Assembly: GCF_905475465.1 (NCBI RefSeq)
Contig: NC_062239.1
Coordinates: 6,634,001-6,698,000 of the forward strand
DNA: 64,000 nucleotides
Direction: 5' to 3'
DNA from: Pieris napi
Lineage: Eukaryota > Arthropoda > Insecta > Lepidoptera > Pieridae
The position numbers were made by a program, and so were the translations under genes. The notes under the pieces are model-generated. The model did not search any database. It saw only the letters and a list, made by a program, of their open reading frames with translations, and was not told the DNA's origin. This document shows positions 33,413 through 43,605 of this stretch, piece by piece; position 1 is the first letter of the stretch, and every line of letters starts with the position of its first letter.

Positions 33413-33420
33413 TGTATATT
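29905..33420 (+). mobile_element. Full-length RLE-type non-LTR retrotransposon with target duplications
   Basis: The element spans about 29917-33408: 5' UTR of ~500 bases, one intact ORF (30419-33187), ~190-base 3' UTR with AATAAATGAG and a run of about 30 A. AACTTGTATATT occurs just before it (29905-29916) and just after the A-run (33409-33420), a 10-12-bp target duplication (two of the A's overlap the tail). The 5' UTR carries two tandem repeats: 18-bp units at 29935 and 29956, and 31-bp units at 30310 and 30349. Intact ORF, poly-A and duplication argue for a recent insertion. A truncated sibling lies at 37709-37848. Confidence 0.85.
30419..33187 (+). CDS. Reverse transcriptase with restriction-like endonuclease (R2/R4-type)
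   Basis: 922 residues; the protein that would nick target DNA and copy its own RNA from the nick. In order: one C2H2 zinc finger (C18, C21, H34, H39) for DNA or RNA binding; the RT core with motif A D376 (KIDVKNAF), motif B 429-433 (QGDPL) and motif C YLDDG with D459/D460; a C-terminal zinc knuckle C766-x-C768...H777/H778...C782; then the endonuclease KRPDG (D826) and VWDAT (D842), the PD-(D/E)xK-type core. All catalytic residues are present and no stop interrupts. The start is set by an in-frame TGA directly before the ATG. One N-terminal finger and this endonuclease place it in the early-branching RLE group (R2, R4, HERO, NeSL); the exact clade is not assigned. Confidence 0.92.
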   Translation: MQTVTLSCDGTSNASHSCTFCNKSFKSLKGLKIHITKTHRNCISQTSSLLEILPIIPSAPTFVANAPTSFHTLLSHLKNSLPIVKRIPRGARITVATHLSKLIQKCYLSNCTQDWQNLFLFSYSTLHIIKTDEPNLSLTQKIKNNCAVSSSPSPAPLIKHDAPFNRKKLIENKICDGDLKGAARLLFSNDVLSPDTPDTLEALRTKHPPAPVNPYFLDPPTAGQACLKIRNKDVTDAILSFKPGSAAGLDGISPQHLKDLTSHSVGDAGEQLINSITKLINFMYSGDVNTEIVPILFGANLIALTKKDGGVRPIAVGSTLRRLASKIAVRHILPKLNSEFEPVQLGFGVKGGCEAAVHALRSFLSHGQPDVLLKIDVKNAFNSVNRDTLLTEIKQHIPEIYNYLLLSYADPTKLLYRSNELSSEVGCQQGDPLGPAIFSLAINPIIKNLNSNFNVWYLDDGTLGGDVDTVFSDLLLIKNKFEAIGLELNFNKCELFINNCDLNLNDVKKKFQILAPNIKIVNRNSLYLLGSPIFNESISDYIHTSITKFQNSADRLLEISPHYALCILKFCLFLPKFTYVLRCCSFWNHPDLLTPLDDLIKITLESLLNMQLNEQSWTQTSLPIRYGGLGIRKISSVALPAFLSSVHSSANLISKILRASPSNFEIAGLEEARNAFLIACPGQNFPLSLNSQRSWDDIHCKLTFDDLLSCSTGSARARLLAVGTHEAGYWLHAYPSSNTGTFLEPDTLRIATCLRLGVPVCAPHICPCGSDVDKLGHHGLSCQKSAGRFSRHAALNDIIRRSLATVNVPSLLEPSGIARDDGKRPDGMSLIPWKMGRVLVWDATCSDTLAPSHLHGTNYRAGAACEAAEKNKACKYRGLGSEYDFVPFGVETLGPWGPSALRLFKEISKRLVDITGDRRSGS

Positions 33421-33474
33421 ATGTAATGTTGCAGTTCTTGCGCTCACCTTTTTTAATTTTTTTTTCTCACAGTC

Positions 33475-33555
33475 CCTTAAAGAGATCGCCCGAAAGCGAT
33501 AAGGCCGCCAGTTGCCCTCCTTTTTCTTTAATTACTTTAATTGTACTCATAACAA
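33475..33555 (+). repeat. LINE 3'-tail fragment
   Basis: GAGATCGCCCGAAAGCGATAAGGCCGCCAGTTG followed by T-rich sequence resembles a 3' tail I recall from RTE-like lepidopteran LINEs. It lies just outside the target duplication of the neighbouring element, so that element landed beside an older LINE scrap. Confidence 0.4.
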
Positions 33556-34397
33556 AATACTTCTTCCAAGTGTAAATAAATTAATAAATATATACGAAAA
33601 ACGTGTATGCTTCATTAAATCTGATAGATCCTATCGTTGCGGGGAAAATGCTTCAGCCAATTTCCTTAACAGATCTCGAGTGCGATTAGGAATAACACCA
33701 GAATGAATGAACGAATGTAATGATGCTCGAATGAATGATTGGGTAAAATGAGTTATTCTGAACGTTATTAAGGAAAATACGATACGATAATTTTGCTAAA
33801 TAAAAAATAATTTTACGACATATCAATTAATATTTATAATTAGATGTCCCGCGAACTTCGTTTCGCTTTCGCAAAAGTCTCCTGACTCATCTGATGTTAA
33901 TCAATAAATAAAATAATTACTCTAATTGATCCAATCGTTCGAGTTTTGCGCTCAGCAACATATTTAGCGATTCATTTTGATTTATGTTGATTATATTATA
34001 ATCATTTTCAAATAAAAGTATACATATATATATAGTATTTGTTGTAACAATTCATATTAATTTGATTAACGTTGTATGATAATACGCTGAGCAAACAAAT
34101 CTCTTAATTATGTATACTTTGGTAATCTCGCAAAGACGTCGCCTTAATCAAAGACGCACTAACAAGTTATGGCTTCTAATTAATTAATACACCCTTTATA
34201 ATTTGGCGGAATGCTTAATTCCGCCTAACGATGAATTTATAGATATAAAAGAATTTATATATTACGGAAACTATGTTAACTTAATCCGCAATAGAAAACC
34301 AATTAAAATGACTAATTAATTTAATATCTATCATTCGCACTATTTTGGCTGGCATTCGGTTCCTAGGGAGAAACATAATTATTTAAATTTTGTGAGG
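33556..34397. other. AT-rich gene-free stretch with TAATTA motifs
   Basis: No coding signal. About 34110-34340 has many TAATTA/AATTAAT motifs, typical of homeodomain sites, and AAAGACGTCGCCTTAATC; it could be an enhancer-like region. Composition only; not proof. Confidence 0.25.
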
Positions 34398-34727
34398 TTA
34401 TCTATATGTAGCAGTGTTGGCCTAGTGACTTCAGCGCGGGACTCTCATCCCTGAGGTCGTAGGTTCGAGCCCCGGCTGTGCAGCAATGGACTTTCTGTCT
34501 ATGTGCGCATTTAACATTCGCTCGAACGGTGAAGGAAAACATCGCGAGGAAACCGGCTTGCCTTAAATCCAAAAAGTGGACGCCGCGTGTCAGGCACAGG
34601 AGGCTTTACCAACTTGCCTATAAGATTGACAAATGATCTTTTTTTTTTTATCATGAAACAGAAACCTCAGGCCCAGATGTAAAAAGATAGCAGCGCCTCT
34701 GGTTTTATTATTTTATCTATATGCAGC
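34398..34727 (+). mobile_element. Full-length SINE, family A, with target duplication
   Basis: Body 34413-34712. The tRNA-like head is complete: GGCCTAGTGACTTCAGCG (A-box part) and GGTTCGAGCCCC (B-box). Then come ACATCGCGAGGAAACC, the GTGTCAGGCACAGGAGG core and AGCGCCTCTGG. TTATCTATATGTAGC before and TTATCTATATGCAGC after form a 15-bp duplication with one difference. This is the best reference copy for the family here. Confidence 0.9.
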
Positions 34728-34875
34728 GATACCTATAATCTGCTTACAACACCGCGATGACGTCATAACTCTAACAAATATAAATTGATACAACTTCTCG
34801 ACCTGAGGCCAGTCAGTGGTTAGACTGGCCGATCCACCCTTTTAATTTGGAACTGTTGGCTATTCTTTCTCTACT

Positions 34876-35040
34876 GCCTTGCGATTCTGTAACTCACTTT
34901 TCGAACTCTCACAGCGGTTTTCGCAGCGGCGGTCGCGCTCAAATCAATCGTAAAGCAGTCATTTTACGATTTGGCATTCTGATAAACAATAATCTACAAG
35001 CTCCCTCCTTATCAGAAAGTGAGTTACAGAATCGCAAGGC
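34876..35040. mobile_element. MITE, family D, short copy
   Basis: 165 bases between GCCTTGCGATTCTGTAACTCAC and its reverse complement. The left ~65 bases match 1488-1552 almost exactly; the middle is a deleted version. A 68-codon frame crossing it is not a gene. Confidence 0.8.
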
Positions 35041-35532
35041 TGTATACGAATAAACATATAATATACGCTTTCATTTGACTCAGATGTCTATAACGCCACC
35101 AAAATTATACATAGCTATACAAACGCGAGTTACAAACATTCTTTACACATTTTTAGCGTTCGATTAGGTCTAGACGTATTAAAATTATTATTAACCTTTG
35201 ACTCTTAAATAACGAGTCTGAGTACGGCTTTTAGACTTCATATTCCAGTATTATGATGAATATAAAAAATACAGTAAAAACCTTTTAGCTACACAATGCT
35301 ACCTCAATGCTTTACAAGGTAGATTCGCGCGTCCTACTTTTATTTTATTTTGTGCGGCGGCGCGGTGCCTAATAAAAGCGTTATCGTATCTCTATACAAA
35401 GGCAAACTGTCGTCTATGTTCCATCAAAGTAACGTACAAGGATGTATAAACACTGAATAATATTCACAAATTGAATAATTGAATCTGTTCCATTATTGGC
35501 TACGCTTGAATTAATAAAATAATAATACAATG
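35041..35532. other. Gene-free spacer
   Basis: Nothing recognised beyond short AT-rich sequence. Confidence 0.4.
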
Positions 35533-35672
35533 GCGATCAGCCTTCTATCTGACACGTGTCATCGAAGTTTCTTCATCGTAGTAAGTGCGAATTGCGCTCA
35601 TAGAAAGAAAATTCTGTGCACAGCCGTGATTCGAACACACTGCCTCTGGTATGAGTACTAGGCCAACACACT
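35533..35672 (-). repeat. SINE family A, decayed
   Basis: The reverse strand shows TGTGTTGGCCTAGTACTCATACC, GTGTTCGAATCACGGCTGTGCAC and the ACACGTGTCAGATAGAAGG core. Internal deletions on both sides. Confidence 0.65.
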
Positions 35673-35847
35673 TCTCTAGCTATAAATATTTTATTTATAT
35701 TATAATTGAAATAAACCTTTAGTGTTATTAATATACGCCTAAAATAAAAGTATTATTGTTGTTTAAAATATAGTGCCTATACGTAGTAGATAGTTAATAT
35801 TTTTTAAAAAATTTTATGTAATTTTTTATCTTGTTTTCCTAATCAAG

Positions 35848-36060
35848 TTCGATTTTGTTCCTTTAGAGAGTCTTGGGCCGTGGGGTTCAAGTGCACAGGC
35901 TCTGATTAAAGTTATAAGTTGGCGCCTGGTAGATAGTACCGGTGACCCTAGAGCTGGTGCTTTTCTCGGTCAACGAATAAGACATCGCAATACAGCGATG
36001 AAATGCTACCAGTGTTAAAGGTACACTGCCACAGGGACCTTTTCTTTAATTTATTTTTAA
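35848..36060 (+). pseudogene. RLE-type LINE 3' fragment, family 2 (best copy)
   Basis: 57 codons (35848-36018) open to a stop: FDFVPLESLGPWG, then ISWRLVDSTGDPRAGAFLGQ, ending MKCYQC. They align with the last residues of the intact ORF at 30419-33187 (DFVPFGVETLGPWG, KRLVDITGDRRSG) but are clearly a different family with a longer tail. A 3' UTR beginning AGGTACACTGCCACAGGGACC follows. Relatives lie at 26632 (-) and 44303 (+). Confidence 0.75.
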
Positions 36061-37708
36061 TGTTAGGACAGATTGTGTTTTTTGAAAATAATTTAAAATC
36101 AATAATTAGTTCTAATTTATATAGAGCAAAAGATTTTTAATAGTTTAAATAGACTGCACCAATTAACTTTTTCCTATATACATTTAACTAAAGTAATTTT
36201 TATTCTCGCAGCAAAGACGCATTACTTCATTTATTTTTATGAACAAAGCTTTTAATCCTTTTGCAAACGCTAAGTGACTCATTTCCCACGGCCCGTTTTT
36301 TTCATAACTGAAACGGGTAATGCAAATTGTTTGCGTCATTTTCACATAACATAATTGTAAAGTGCCACATCCATTATTTATCCATTTTGCAGTTAGTGTT
36401 TCAGTATTCAGCCGACGCGGTCTTTGTGTCGTAGCCTCGTAGCAGGTACCTACGGCGTAGCGCTGTAATGGTTTTAAAATTACACGATTTTCTTTTTGCA
36501 TTAAATTTCGACTAAATTGATGTAGAACGTTTTGTTCGTAATGTATTAAAAGTATTACGTTAACTGTAGATACTGTGGTACTGTCGAAAATCTAGTCCTG
36601 CGTTCGATTCTTGGGGAAATTGTTTGAGTTTATACACACCTGCCTATATATATAATAGTATCAATCGCTTATACTGGGAATAAATAAGGCGCAACTGCGT
36701 TTCTCTGTGAATACAAAAGAAACAACATTTAAATCCTATATTCTAGGTTTTATAAAGTAAAATAATATGATGAAAAAATTAAAATATCTTACATATATTA
36801 TGTCAAGTGACATAAATTAAACATCGTCGATCAGACGGCAAAGACAACATTACAAAAGAGTTTATATAAAATACAATATAGACAAGAGTTTGTATAGGAA
36901 AATATATTATGTTTTCCTTACATTTATTAACAGTTTTGAAAGAACTATTATGTGGTATATGTTATTCATTCAAAGTTTTTAAATACCTTTCATCTTCTAA
37001 ATGGACAGAGGCAGGCTCCATTAGGGAAATGAGTCAACAAAGGATCCTTAAGTACAGCGATTCTAGGCAGTTAAAGGACGCCATTTTCAAATTTACAGAA
37101 AATATTACATATATTTCTTAATATTTATTACCAGCACACAAATATAAAGCATTACAGTAAGTAAAAAAATCACGGGGACCATACTTTTTAAATTTGTTTT
37201 AATATTCTATTTATTCATTTCTAAATTATGTTACAAATTTCGATGTACATATATTATAGTCACGGCAATTAATTTTTTACAGTTGAATAATTTCACTAGA
37301 ATTTCAATTGAATCTTATAGTTATTCTTTTATCTATTACGCTATTAAAATATATGTTTTTTTAATTTTGACATTTTGATTTTTAAGTAATAAAAATGTAG
37401 TATTGTTCATATACCAACAAACCAATAAATGTTACGGTCTTCACGTAATCGTTACGAAAAAGATGTATAGAGAACCTCCTTTATTAAAGTCGGTGAAATA
37501 GCAAAATCACAGACGAAACGCGAAACGAAGCTCTGAGTGAATTTGCTTGTACCATTCCATCACGATAACTCGATACTCCCTCAGAGCGATGCAAAACATA
37601 CCAAATACTGCATGTACGTGAAATGGTTTAGAATACAACAAGGGTTTAGAATAAACCATTCCAAATAAGTTTCCATTCATTATAAATACATATGCAGTAC
37701 AATATACA
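36061..37708. other. Gene-free stretch
   Basis: A 105-codon minus-strand frame at 36184-36501 has no recognised domain or splice context and is not called. Around 37175-37240, GGGACCATACTTTTTAAATTTG and the bases after it resemble the 3' UTR at 44440-44500, so a scrap of family-2 LINE tail is probable. Confidence 0.35.
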
Positions 37709-37848
37709 TTGAAATAAGTAACTAAACTTAACATAAACTAAAATATATCATTAAAAGGAGTCCCTTTAGGCAAGGTTCCGAAGATACTGGCAGCGTTCCC
37801 CCTTTGAATTGCTAGACTAATTCTTTGTCCGAGGTAGCTGCCAGATCT
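37709..37848 (-). pseudogene. RLE-type LINE 3' fragment, family 1
   Basis: The minus strand closely matches 33170-33295 of the full-length element: AGATCTGGCAGCTACC, TAGTCTAGCAATTCAAAGGGGG, CGCTGCCAGTATCTTCGGAACC and TAGTTTATGTTAAGTTTAG. It is 5'-truncated to the last few codons and 3' UTR. A small insertion near the ORF end separates it from the intact copy. Confidence 0.8.
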
Positions 37849-38154
37849 AATTGCAGTACAATGTGTACGATATCGAAACTTCTAAGTAAAAAATAATTGT
37901 TATCTAGATACCCATAACACGGGGAGTCCCTAGGGTGGGGACTAGCGATAGATGAATTTTGTCCCAACCTATTTGTCACGAATAAAGTTTTTATTATTAT
38001 TTATTAAAAAATACCTGTCTCTTCAAACAAAGAAAGATTTATTAAAACAAATTCCTCTCAAAATTTTTAAGCATACGCGACGCATGTTACGATGTCTGTG
38101 TGGGTGCGTGTGAGTGAATAAGTAAGTGTATGTGTATGAATCAACTTGTGAAAG

Positions 38155-38410
38155 TAAAGTAAAGTAAAAAATCATTTAATCAAACGTAATGTACACTTAT
38201 GACTCGTCAGTAAAGAAATACATATTAATGCTTCTAATTTTACATTTACTGCCAGTTCTCAAATCAAGGACGTAGAACGGAAGAGAAGAACTGGCAATAA
38301 ACTCTCCGCCACCCTCCAAGTTTTTTTTTACACAACGTTTGTAAGGAGCTGCAACCATTACACCATGTTCCTCATGACATCTTAAGTAATAAATAATAAT
38401 AAAATAAATA
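38155..38410 (+). repeat. Repeat family C, copy 2 (longest)
   Basis: Starts near AAAGTAAAAAATCATTTAATC. It contains ACATTTACTGCCAGTTCTC, AGAAGAACTGGCAATAAACTC and GCTGCAACCATTACACCATG, and ends in TAAGTAATAAATAATAATAAAATAAAT. The A-rich end gives the orientation and suggests an RNA-copied element. Confidence 0.65.
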
Positions 38411-38604
38411 CAAAGACTTGTCCTCTATCAGCAGGAGACATGATGAAATAGGAGCACCACGTACTTACATTCTCGTGGGAACAACACGCAAACACATAGT
38501 CGAAATAACCAACATCACCGCAAACACGAAAATGCGTTTTTTATGGGCGATGAGCGGGAAGATGATAAGCAGCCTATTTAATTTATTGTAGATGTAGTCT
38601 GTTA

Positions 38605-38752
38605 AAAATATTGGCGGATAGTTTCTTGCCAGTTCTTCTCGCCCGCTCTACGCCCTTGACTTGCGAACTGGTAGGAAATGTAAATTAAGAATCAATTTAA
38701 CGATGTTCATAAGTGTAGTTGTTTACCTATATGAATAATTTTGAGTTTGAGT
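38605..38752 (-). repeat. Repeat family C, copy 3
   Basis: The reverse complement of the same family: GTTTACCTATATGAATAA, TAGTTCGCAAGTCAAGGGCG (in reverse) and AAGAACTGGCAAGAAACTATCC. It lies head-on to copy 2, about 200 bases away, so the pair could fold back. Confidence 0.65.
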
Positions 38753-38883
38753 ATATTTAAAATGTTGCTACAATAAAAAATTGTATTCATTATTAGATGA
38801 CAGTAAATATTGTTGTGTTGCCATATAAAAATTACTATAGTAATATCGTCGCTATTAAAATTGGGTGTTGATAGAAGCCGGAG

Positions 38884-39072
38884 CAGTGTTGGTCTAGTCA
38901 CTATGGCTTAAGCGTGTGACTGTAATGTGGTCATCCTCTGGACAAAGTCTAGGCACAGTGACTTTCTATGTGCGCATTTAACACACGCTCTAACGGTGAA
39001 AGAAAACATCGTGAGGAAACCGGCATGTCTTGAGTCCTAAAGTACCATATATAATAGGTTTGTAGTGCCACT
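38884..39072 (+). repeat. SINE family A, decayed
   Basis: GAGCAGTGTTGGTCTAGTCAC head, CTATGTGCGCATTTAACA, AACATCGTGAGGAAACCGGC and the ending TTTGTAGTGCCACTGG. The central GTGTCAGGCAC core is deleted. Confidence 0.7.
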
Positions 39073-39149
39073 GGATTACTATTATTGTTGGTTAAAATTA
39101 ACGAGTGTATATAAAAAAAGACATAACATTAAAATAATTGTTGAAAAAA

Positions 39150-39307
39150 ATTAAACAATTGGGCTGGACCACCATTATCGCTTAGAAGTACAAAAAATTA
39201 CAGCCTATTCTCAAAACCACCGAATACACAAAAAATTTCATCAAAATCGGTCTAGTCGTTTTAGGTATGGTTACAAGCATTGTGAGACGAGAATTTTATA
39301 GATAATG
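39150..39307. repeat. Helitron-like fragment
   Basis: CACAAAAAATTTCATCAAAATCGG, followed by CGAGAATTTTATAGATAATG, matches the 5' region (reverse) of the Helitrons at 26251 and 57484. The 3' CTAG end is not seen. Confidence 0.45.
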
Positions 39308-40407
39308 AAAAACAGCTATGAGACGTGATACTTAAGGTTAGTTTTACTTAAGCTTGTTTAATTAGGCAATATTTTTTACCCCATTTTTTACAACCCCGAT
39401 TTTGTAAACCTAGCTAAGAATTTTTTTATGATTCTTTTCCGTTGTCTTCGCAAAGAAATAAAGTAACAAAAACGTCTCGAAGAGTGACGCATTTTAAAAT
39501 AGCCATTACCACCCTGAATGTTTGACAGGCTTTATAAAACTTTAGATCATTTTTATATATTTGTTTTGCTATGAAGTTGTTCATTCGTCATAGATTCGAA
39601 AAGGGGAAAATAAAAATTGGTGAGTTATTGACCCGTTAGGTTAAAAATATGTTCTCGCGAACAAAGCCCTATTTATCAGCTAATTATATACAGGTGTTCT
39701 ATAAATCAAAGTCAAGCAGAAGTCCGGGGCAGATAGTGGCAGCCCCGGAAAATATGTTAAAAAAAAAATTGTGTTCGTACTTGCAAAAAAAAAGGATATT
39801 TTATTTCCCGTTTTCGAATTTTGCGCCAATTTTTGTGTCACTTACCAACATATTACCACTTACAGAAAAACCAGTGGCGCTACAACCTTTGTTTTTTTCC
39901 TAATAGGCATAGGTAATTTTGTTCTGAATGGCAATAAATATCTATATAAATAACGTGACAGAATTTTATATTTATTTTCTGGTATTACCTGTGCCCTATC
40001 TCCCAAGTTTGGTTTGACATTGATTTATTGTACATATAAACCTCCTAAATGAAATCCCGCAGACTTTGGTTAAGTCCTACAAATGTGATATACAAACATG
40101 ACGAGGACTAAATTAAATCTTGTGTTTGCCCTGACACTTAACGTTTAACATGTCTGCTCGGGAATTGCATGCGATATTCACAGATTATACCAAACCTTAA
40201 TTTAAAAGATTTTGTAGTAATGTAATTAAATTTCCAGTGTTGTAATAACAAAAAATACCGGTCATTAAATAGTAAATATTTAAAATAGGAATTCAACAAA
40301 TTTTTGAACTAATTCGAACTATTGGGATACTGTAGACTTACTCTTACTGGCTGTCTATTTAATTTTTTAAAAAAAAGATTACTTTTGATACAGCCATAAT
40401 AATATTC
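39308..40407. other. Gene-free stretch with SINE scrap
   Basis: No supported gene. CAGTGGCGCTACAACCTTTG and an AATAGGCAT piece at about 39871-39908 are the 3' end of a reverse-strand family-A SINE. Confidence 0.4.
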
Positions 40408-40603
40408 CAGTGGTGCTACAACCTATATATGAATCTTGGCCTCGGTTTGCATCCGTTTCTCTAATAATTTTTATTATATACACAACTAGGTGACCCTTCT
40501 GTGTCTGACACATCATCGATTTTTGTGTGAATTGCCTCCTTACACACATACAAAATCTCACACGATCTAAGGGATGAAAATCGCACGCTTAAGCCACTAG
40601 TAC
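40408..40603 (-). repeat. SINE family A, decayed
   Basis: The minus strand reads CTAGTGGCTTAAGCGTGCGA at the head and GGTTGTAGCACCACTGG at the tail. The middle is altered but keeps the GTGTCAGACACAGAAGG-like core. Confidence 0.65.
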
Positions 40604-41995
40604 GAGATAGTCTTTCCAAACTTAATTCAGATCTAAAAGTCACGAATTAAGAATTGATTTATATTATTAAGTTTGTATCATAAGTTCAAAATACTGTCCA
40701 TATTTTTTTATGAAAAGCGTAAAGAGTGTTTCTAATATTGAAATAACAAATCGCAAGACTTTTAAAACTAGAATTAATCAAGCTTTATAAAATTAAAAAG
40801 GTACCCCAAAACACTACAATGAAACCTAGCAGAACCCGTGACAATAGCGACTGGGACCGAGTCTGGAAGCCATTGTTTATCCCGACGATGTGTGGACATG
40901 GCTTCACTATACAGCATACTATATGTATGCTAGTACACACGGACCGTGTCAGTCAACAGTGAATACAGAATGAATTAAAACCTTCGCGGCAAAAAGTTTG
41001 AATAATTTAAAAATGGAATGTTTTGAATAAAGGCAATACTTTGGTTTACTTAATTTGAAATATCTGTATATGAACAAGAATTGCTTTTCATTTGTCTCAC
41101 TATAACTCGAGAATTGTTGGGCCGATTTGGCTTATTATGATTTTGAAATATTTGTGGAAGATTAGGGAAATAGTAAACGATGGGAAACATAAGTAATAGG
41201 TAAAAATAAATATTAAAACAACAATTGAATTTTCCAATAAAAACTGTTCCTGGCTGGCAAATATTTGATGTTATTTTCTTTTTAAAAATAAACAATTGTC
41301 ACCTGATGGCTTCAGAAATTTGTGTTTTATAGCTGTAGTTTGAGATTCGTTCTCTTTGGTCTGTTTTAAAAATGTTGCATTAAGTTTTGACTCAAATATA
41401 TGTAGGCAATACGAAATTGACCGGTTCATCAGTAGATAATCAAAATCTGTTACGCAAAATTAGACCATAACGTTGGACAAATATAAATGTTACTATAGTT
41501 ATAGTTCCATAACTTTACAAATGAATATATAATGATAATTCACTATTCAGAAAGTTAGAAGCAATAGTAGTTTGAATTAATGTACCCACTTGTCACCCCT
41601 GAAACAATACACAAGTGTTTGAGAGAACATGAAACGGACAAGTTTTTAATGCACTGTCATTAATATGAGCATTGTGATACGTAATTTCAAATAAGTACGC
41701 TATTAATTCAATAGTCATACAACTTGCAACCTAAAGACGGATAGCCTTATAAAACTTTAAATAAAATATAGCCAATGTATTGCTTACATTTAGACAAAAT
41801 CAAAATAAAGTATACAAGGTATTTTAACAATCAACATTTTTACACGCTTTCTATAAGCTTTACCTGTATGTATGTATGTAACCAACTCGTTCGGACTCGA
41901 TTTTGACCCACTTTTAACGGACAGATTTAATTCAAACTTTGCGCACCTGTCAAAGATCGATGACAATGCAATAATCCGAAAAAAAAAATGAAAAA
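40604..41995. other. Gene-free AT-rich stretch
   Basis: Nothing coding. ACTCGTTCGGACTCGATTTTGACCC near 41884-41909 looks like a diverged repeat but has no second copy in the window. Confidence 0.35.
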
Positions 41996-42236
41996 AATAA
42001 ATAATAGTTTAAAAAAACTAAAAAACACGCTTTTAAAGCACATTAATATTATTGTTAAAAAGCGTGGGTTGCTCGATAGACGAAAAATATGGCACAGAGC
42101 GCCTCACGCTTTTTCACAATAATACCAGTATTTTTGTTCATTACCATTTTCAGCCTAAATTAGGAATTATTTTTCACTTTTTAGTATGATGTGCTTTAAA
42201 AGCGTGTTTTTTAGTTTTTTTAAACTATTATTTATT
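41996..42236. mobile_element. MITE with perfect 48-bp terminal inverted repeats
   Basis: 41996-42043 and 42189-42236 are exact reverse complements over 48 bases (outer AATAAATAATAGTTT, inner CACGCTTTTAAAGCACAT). A second nested pair lies inside: ATTATTGTTAAAAAGCGTG near 42050 and its near-complement near 42103. No coding capacity. Confidence 0.8.
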
Positions 42237-42699
42237 ATACTGACTATATAAAGCAACCACATAGCTATAGGAATCTAACGTCCATATTCTAAATTCAAAA
42301 AACCAAATCGTATTAGTATTCGGGCATTTGATAAATATGTCAGATCAATTCAAGATTCAAAAACAATAGCGAGTCGGCATCTCTAATATCTCCCTAAGAT
42401 ATCTCCCATCTTAATCCTTCCCTTTGTTAGCTAATAACGATTGAAAGTCACCCACAGACGGAAATGTAATGGAATGCTGAAGCTTCTGGCTATTCTGAAA
42501 CCGGCACATGTCATGATAAATTGATTTTGTAGAGGGAACTTGAATAATGATCTTAGTCTTAATTTGAATTTGCCTTTTGATTACGTACAACTATAATATT
42601 GTTTCGATTCGTAGATTAACTATAAAACCACGTTTTCATGTAATAAATAACCAAAAAGAATTAATGATTAAATAGGTAAAGAACACATTTCTTTTTAAT
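42237..42699. other. Gene-free AT-rich stretch
   Basis: No feature recognised. Confidence 0.4.
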
Positions 42700-43165
42700 A
42701 ACCCACGAGTGCTACACGCAAATCTTCGAAACTACTGAACCGATAATTTCGCGGTTACAAAAAAAAGGGTGCGTGTACTTATGTACGCGCGTAAGAAGTT
42801 ATACTTCTTTGGCATTATTAAATATAGTTTTTGATTGCATGCAAATAATTAATTACAATTAAATAATCGAAGACTGGAAAAGGAGTAATTATAGTCAATA
42901 AAGTTCAGTTTACATTTGAAAAATTTAATAAATAAATATTTATTATTATTCTCTTACATTAAGTGTAACATAAATTATATTATTATTCGAATGTTGTTTT
43001 TAAATTATGTCCAATGTCGTAGCATCTTCCGTGGGCAACTTCATTCTGTTAATTTTGTGTCACGGTGCGCGCGCATCGTAAAATTTCACTCTCATCAATT
43101 TTTCATAACGCGCCTAAAGAAGTATAACTTCAAAAAGGACGAATATAACAAATACGATTACCACT
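42700..43165. repeat. Repeat with inverted GAAGTTATACTTCTTT arms
   Basis: GTACGCGCGTAAGAAGTTATACTTCTTTGG near 42782-42811 is mirrored by GCGCCTAAAGAAGTATAACTTC near 43111-43132. Between them lie TATTTATTATTATTCTCTTAC and a GC-rich TCACGGTGCGCGCGCATCG. I recall similar sequence as a lepidopteran repeat but cannot name it. A 92-codon frame at 42916-43194 lies in it and is not a gene. Confidence 0.4.
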
Positions 43166-43447
43166 GGTGTTTTCGATGCGAGGAATGCTATTAATGTATA
43201 AGCCAAGAAGCATTGTACTTCATTTGAAAATAATTAAATGTTTTGGTTCTAAAACAGATCTTAGGTCTGCTGTAGGTAGGCTGGTGCCCAGACACACAAT
43301 ACAGTGGTAGTGGTAGAATGAAAACACATTTTTATCTATCTACATAAATATTACATTATCGCCTGGTAAGCCATACGTATATGGCTAACATCCTAAAATA
43401 GGTATCAAATATGTTTTCTAATTAGTCTTGTTGAGTGTAGTGTCAAA

Positions 43448-43605
43448 CAGTGGCGCGACAAGCAATTGCCTCAGATTGCTGTACCTGTTTCATGATTATG
43501 TGTTTTCTAAATAGGCAAGTAGGTGATCTTCTGTGCCTGACATACGCCGTGTCGACTTTTGTATCTAGTGTATGTTGGTGGCCTCACAATGACTTCCTTT
43601 TTAGT
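43448..43605 (-). repeat. SINE family A, 5'-truncated
   Basis: CAGTGGCGCGACAAG at the reversed 3' end, GTTTCATGATTATG, AAATAGGCAAGTAGGTGATC and CTGTGCCTGACATACGCCG. Head lost. Confidence 0.7.

Noticed and set aside
34413..34490. Possible tRNA gene
   Set aside because: The tRNA-like head is joined to the family-A SINE body and flanked by a target duplication.
36184..36501. 105-codon minus-strand frame
   Set aside because: Not recognised, no splice sites or regulatory context seen, between LINE fragments.
42916..43194. 92-codon frame
   Set aside because: Lies inside a repeat that I recall from lepidopteran genomes; low-complexity composition.
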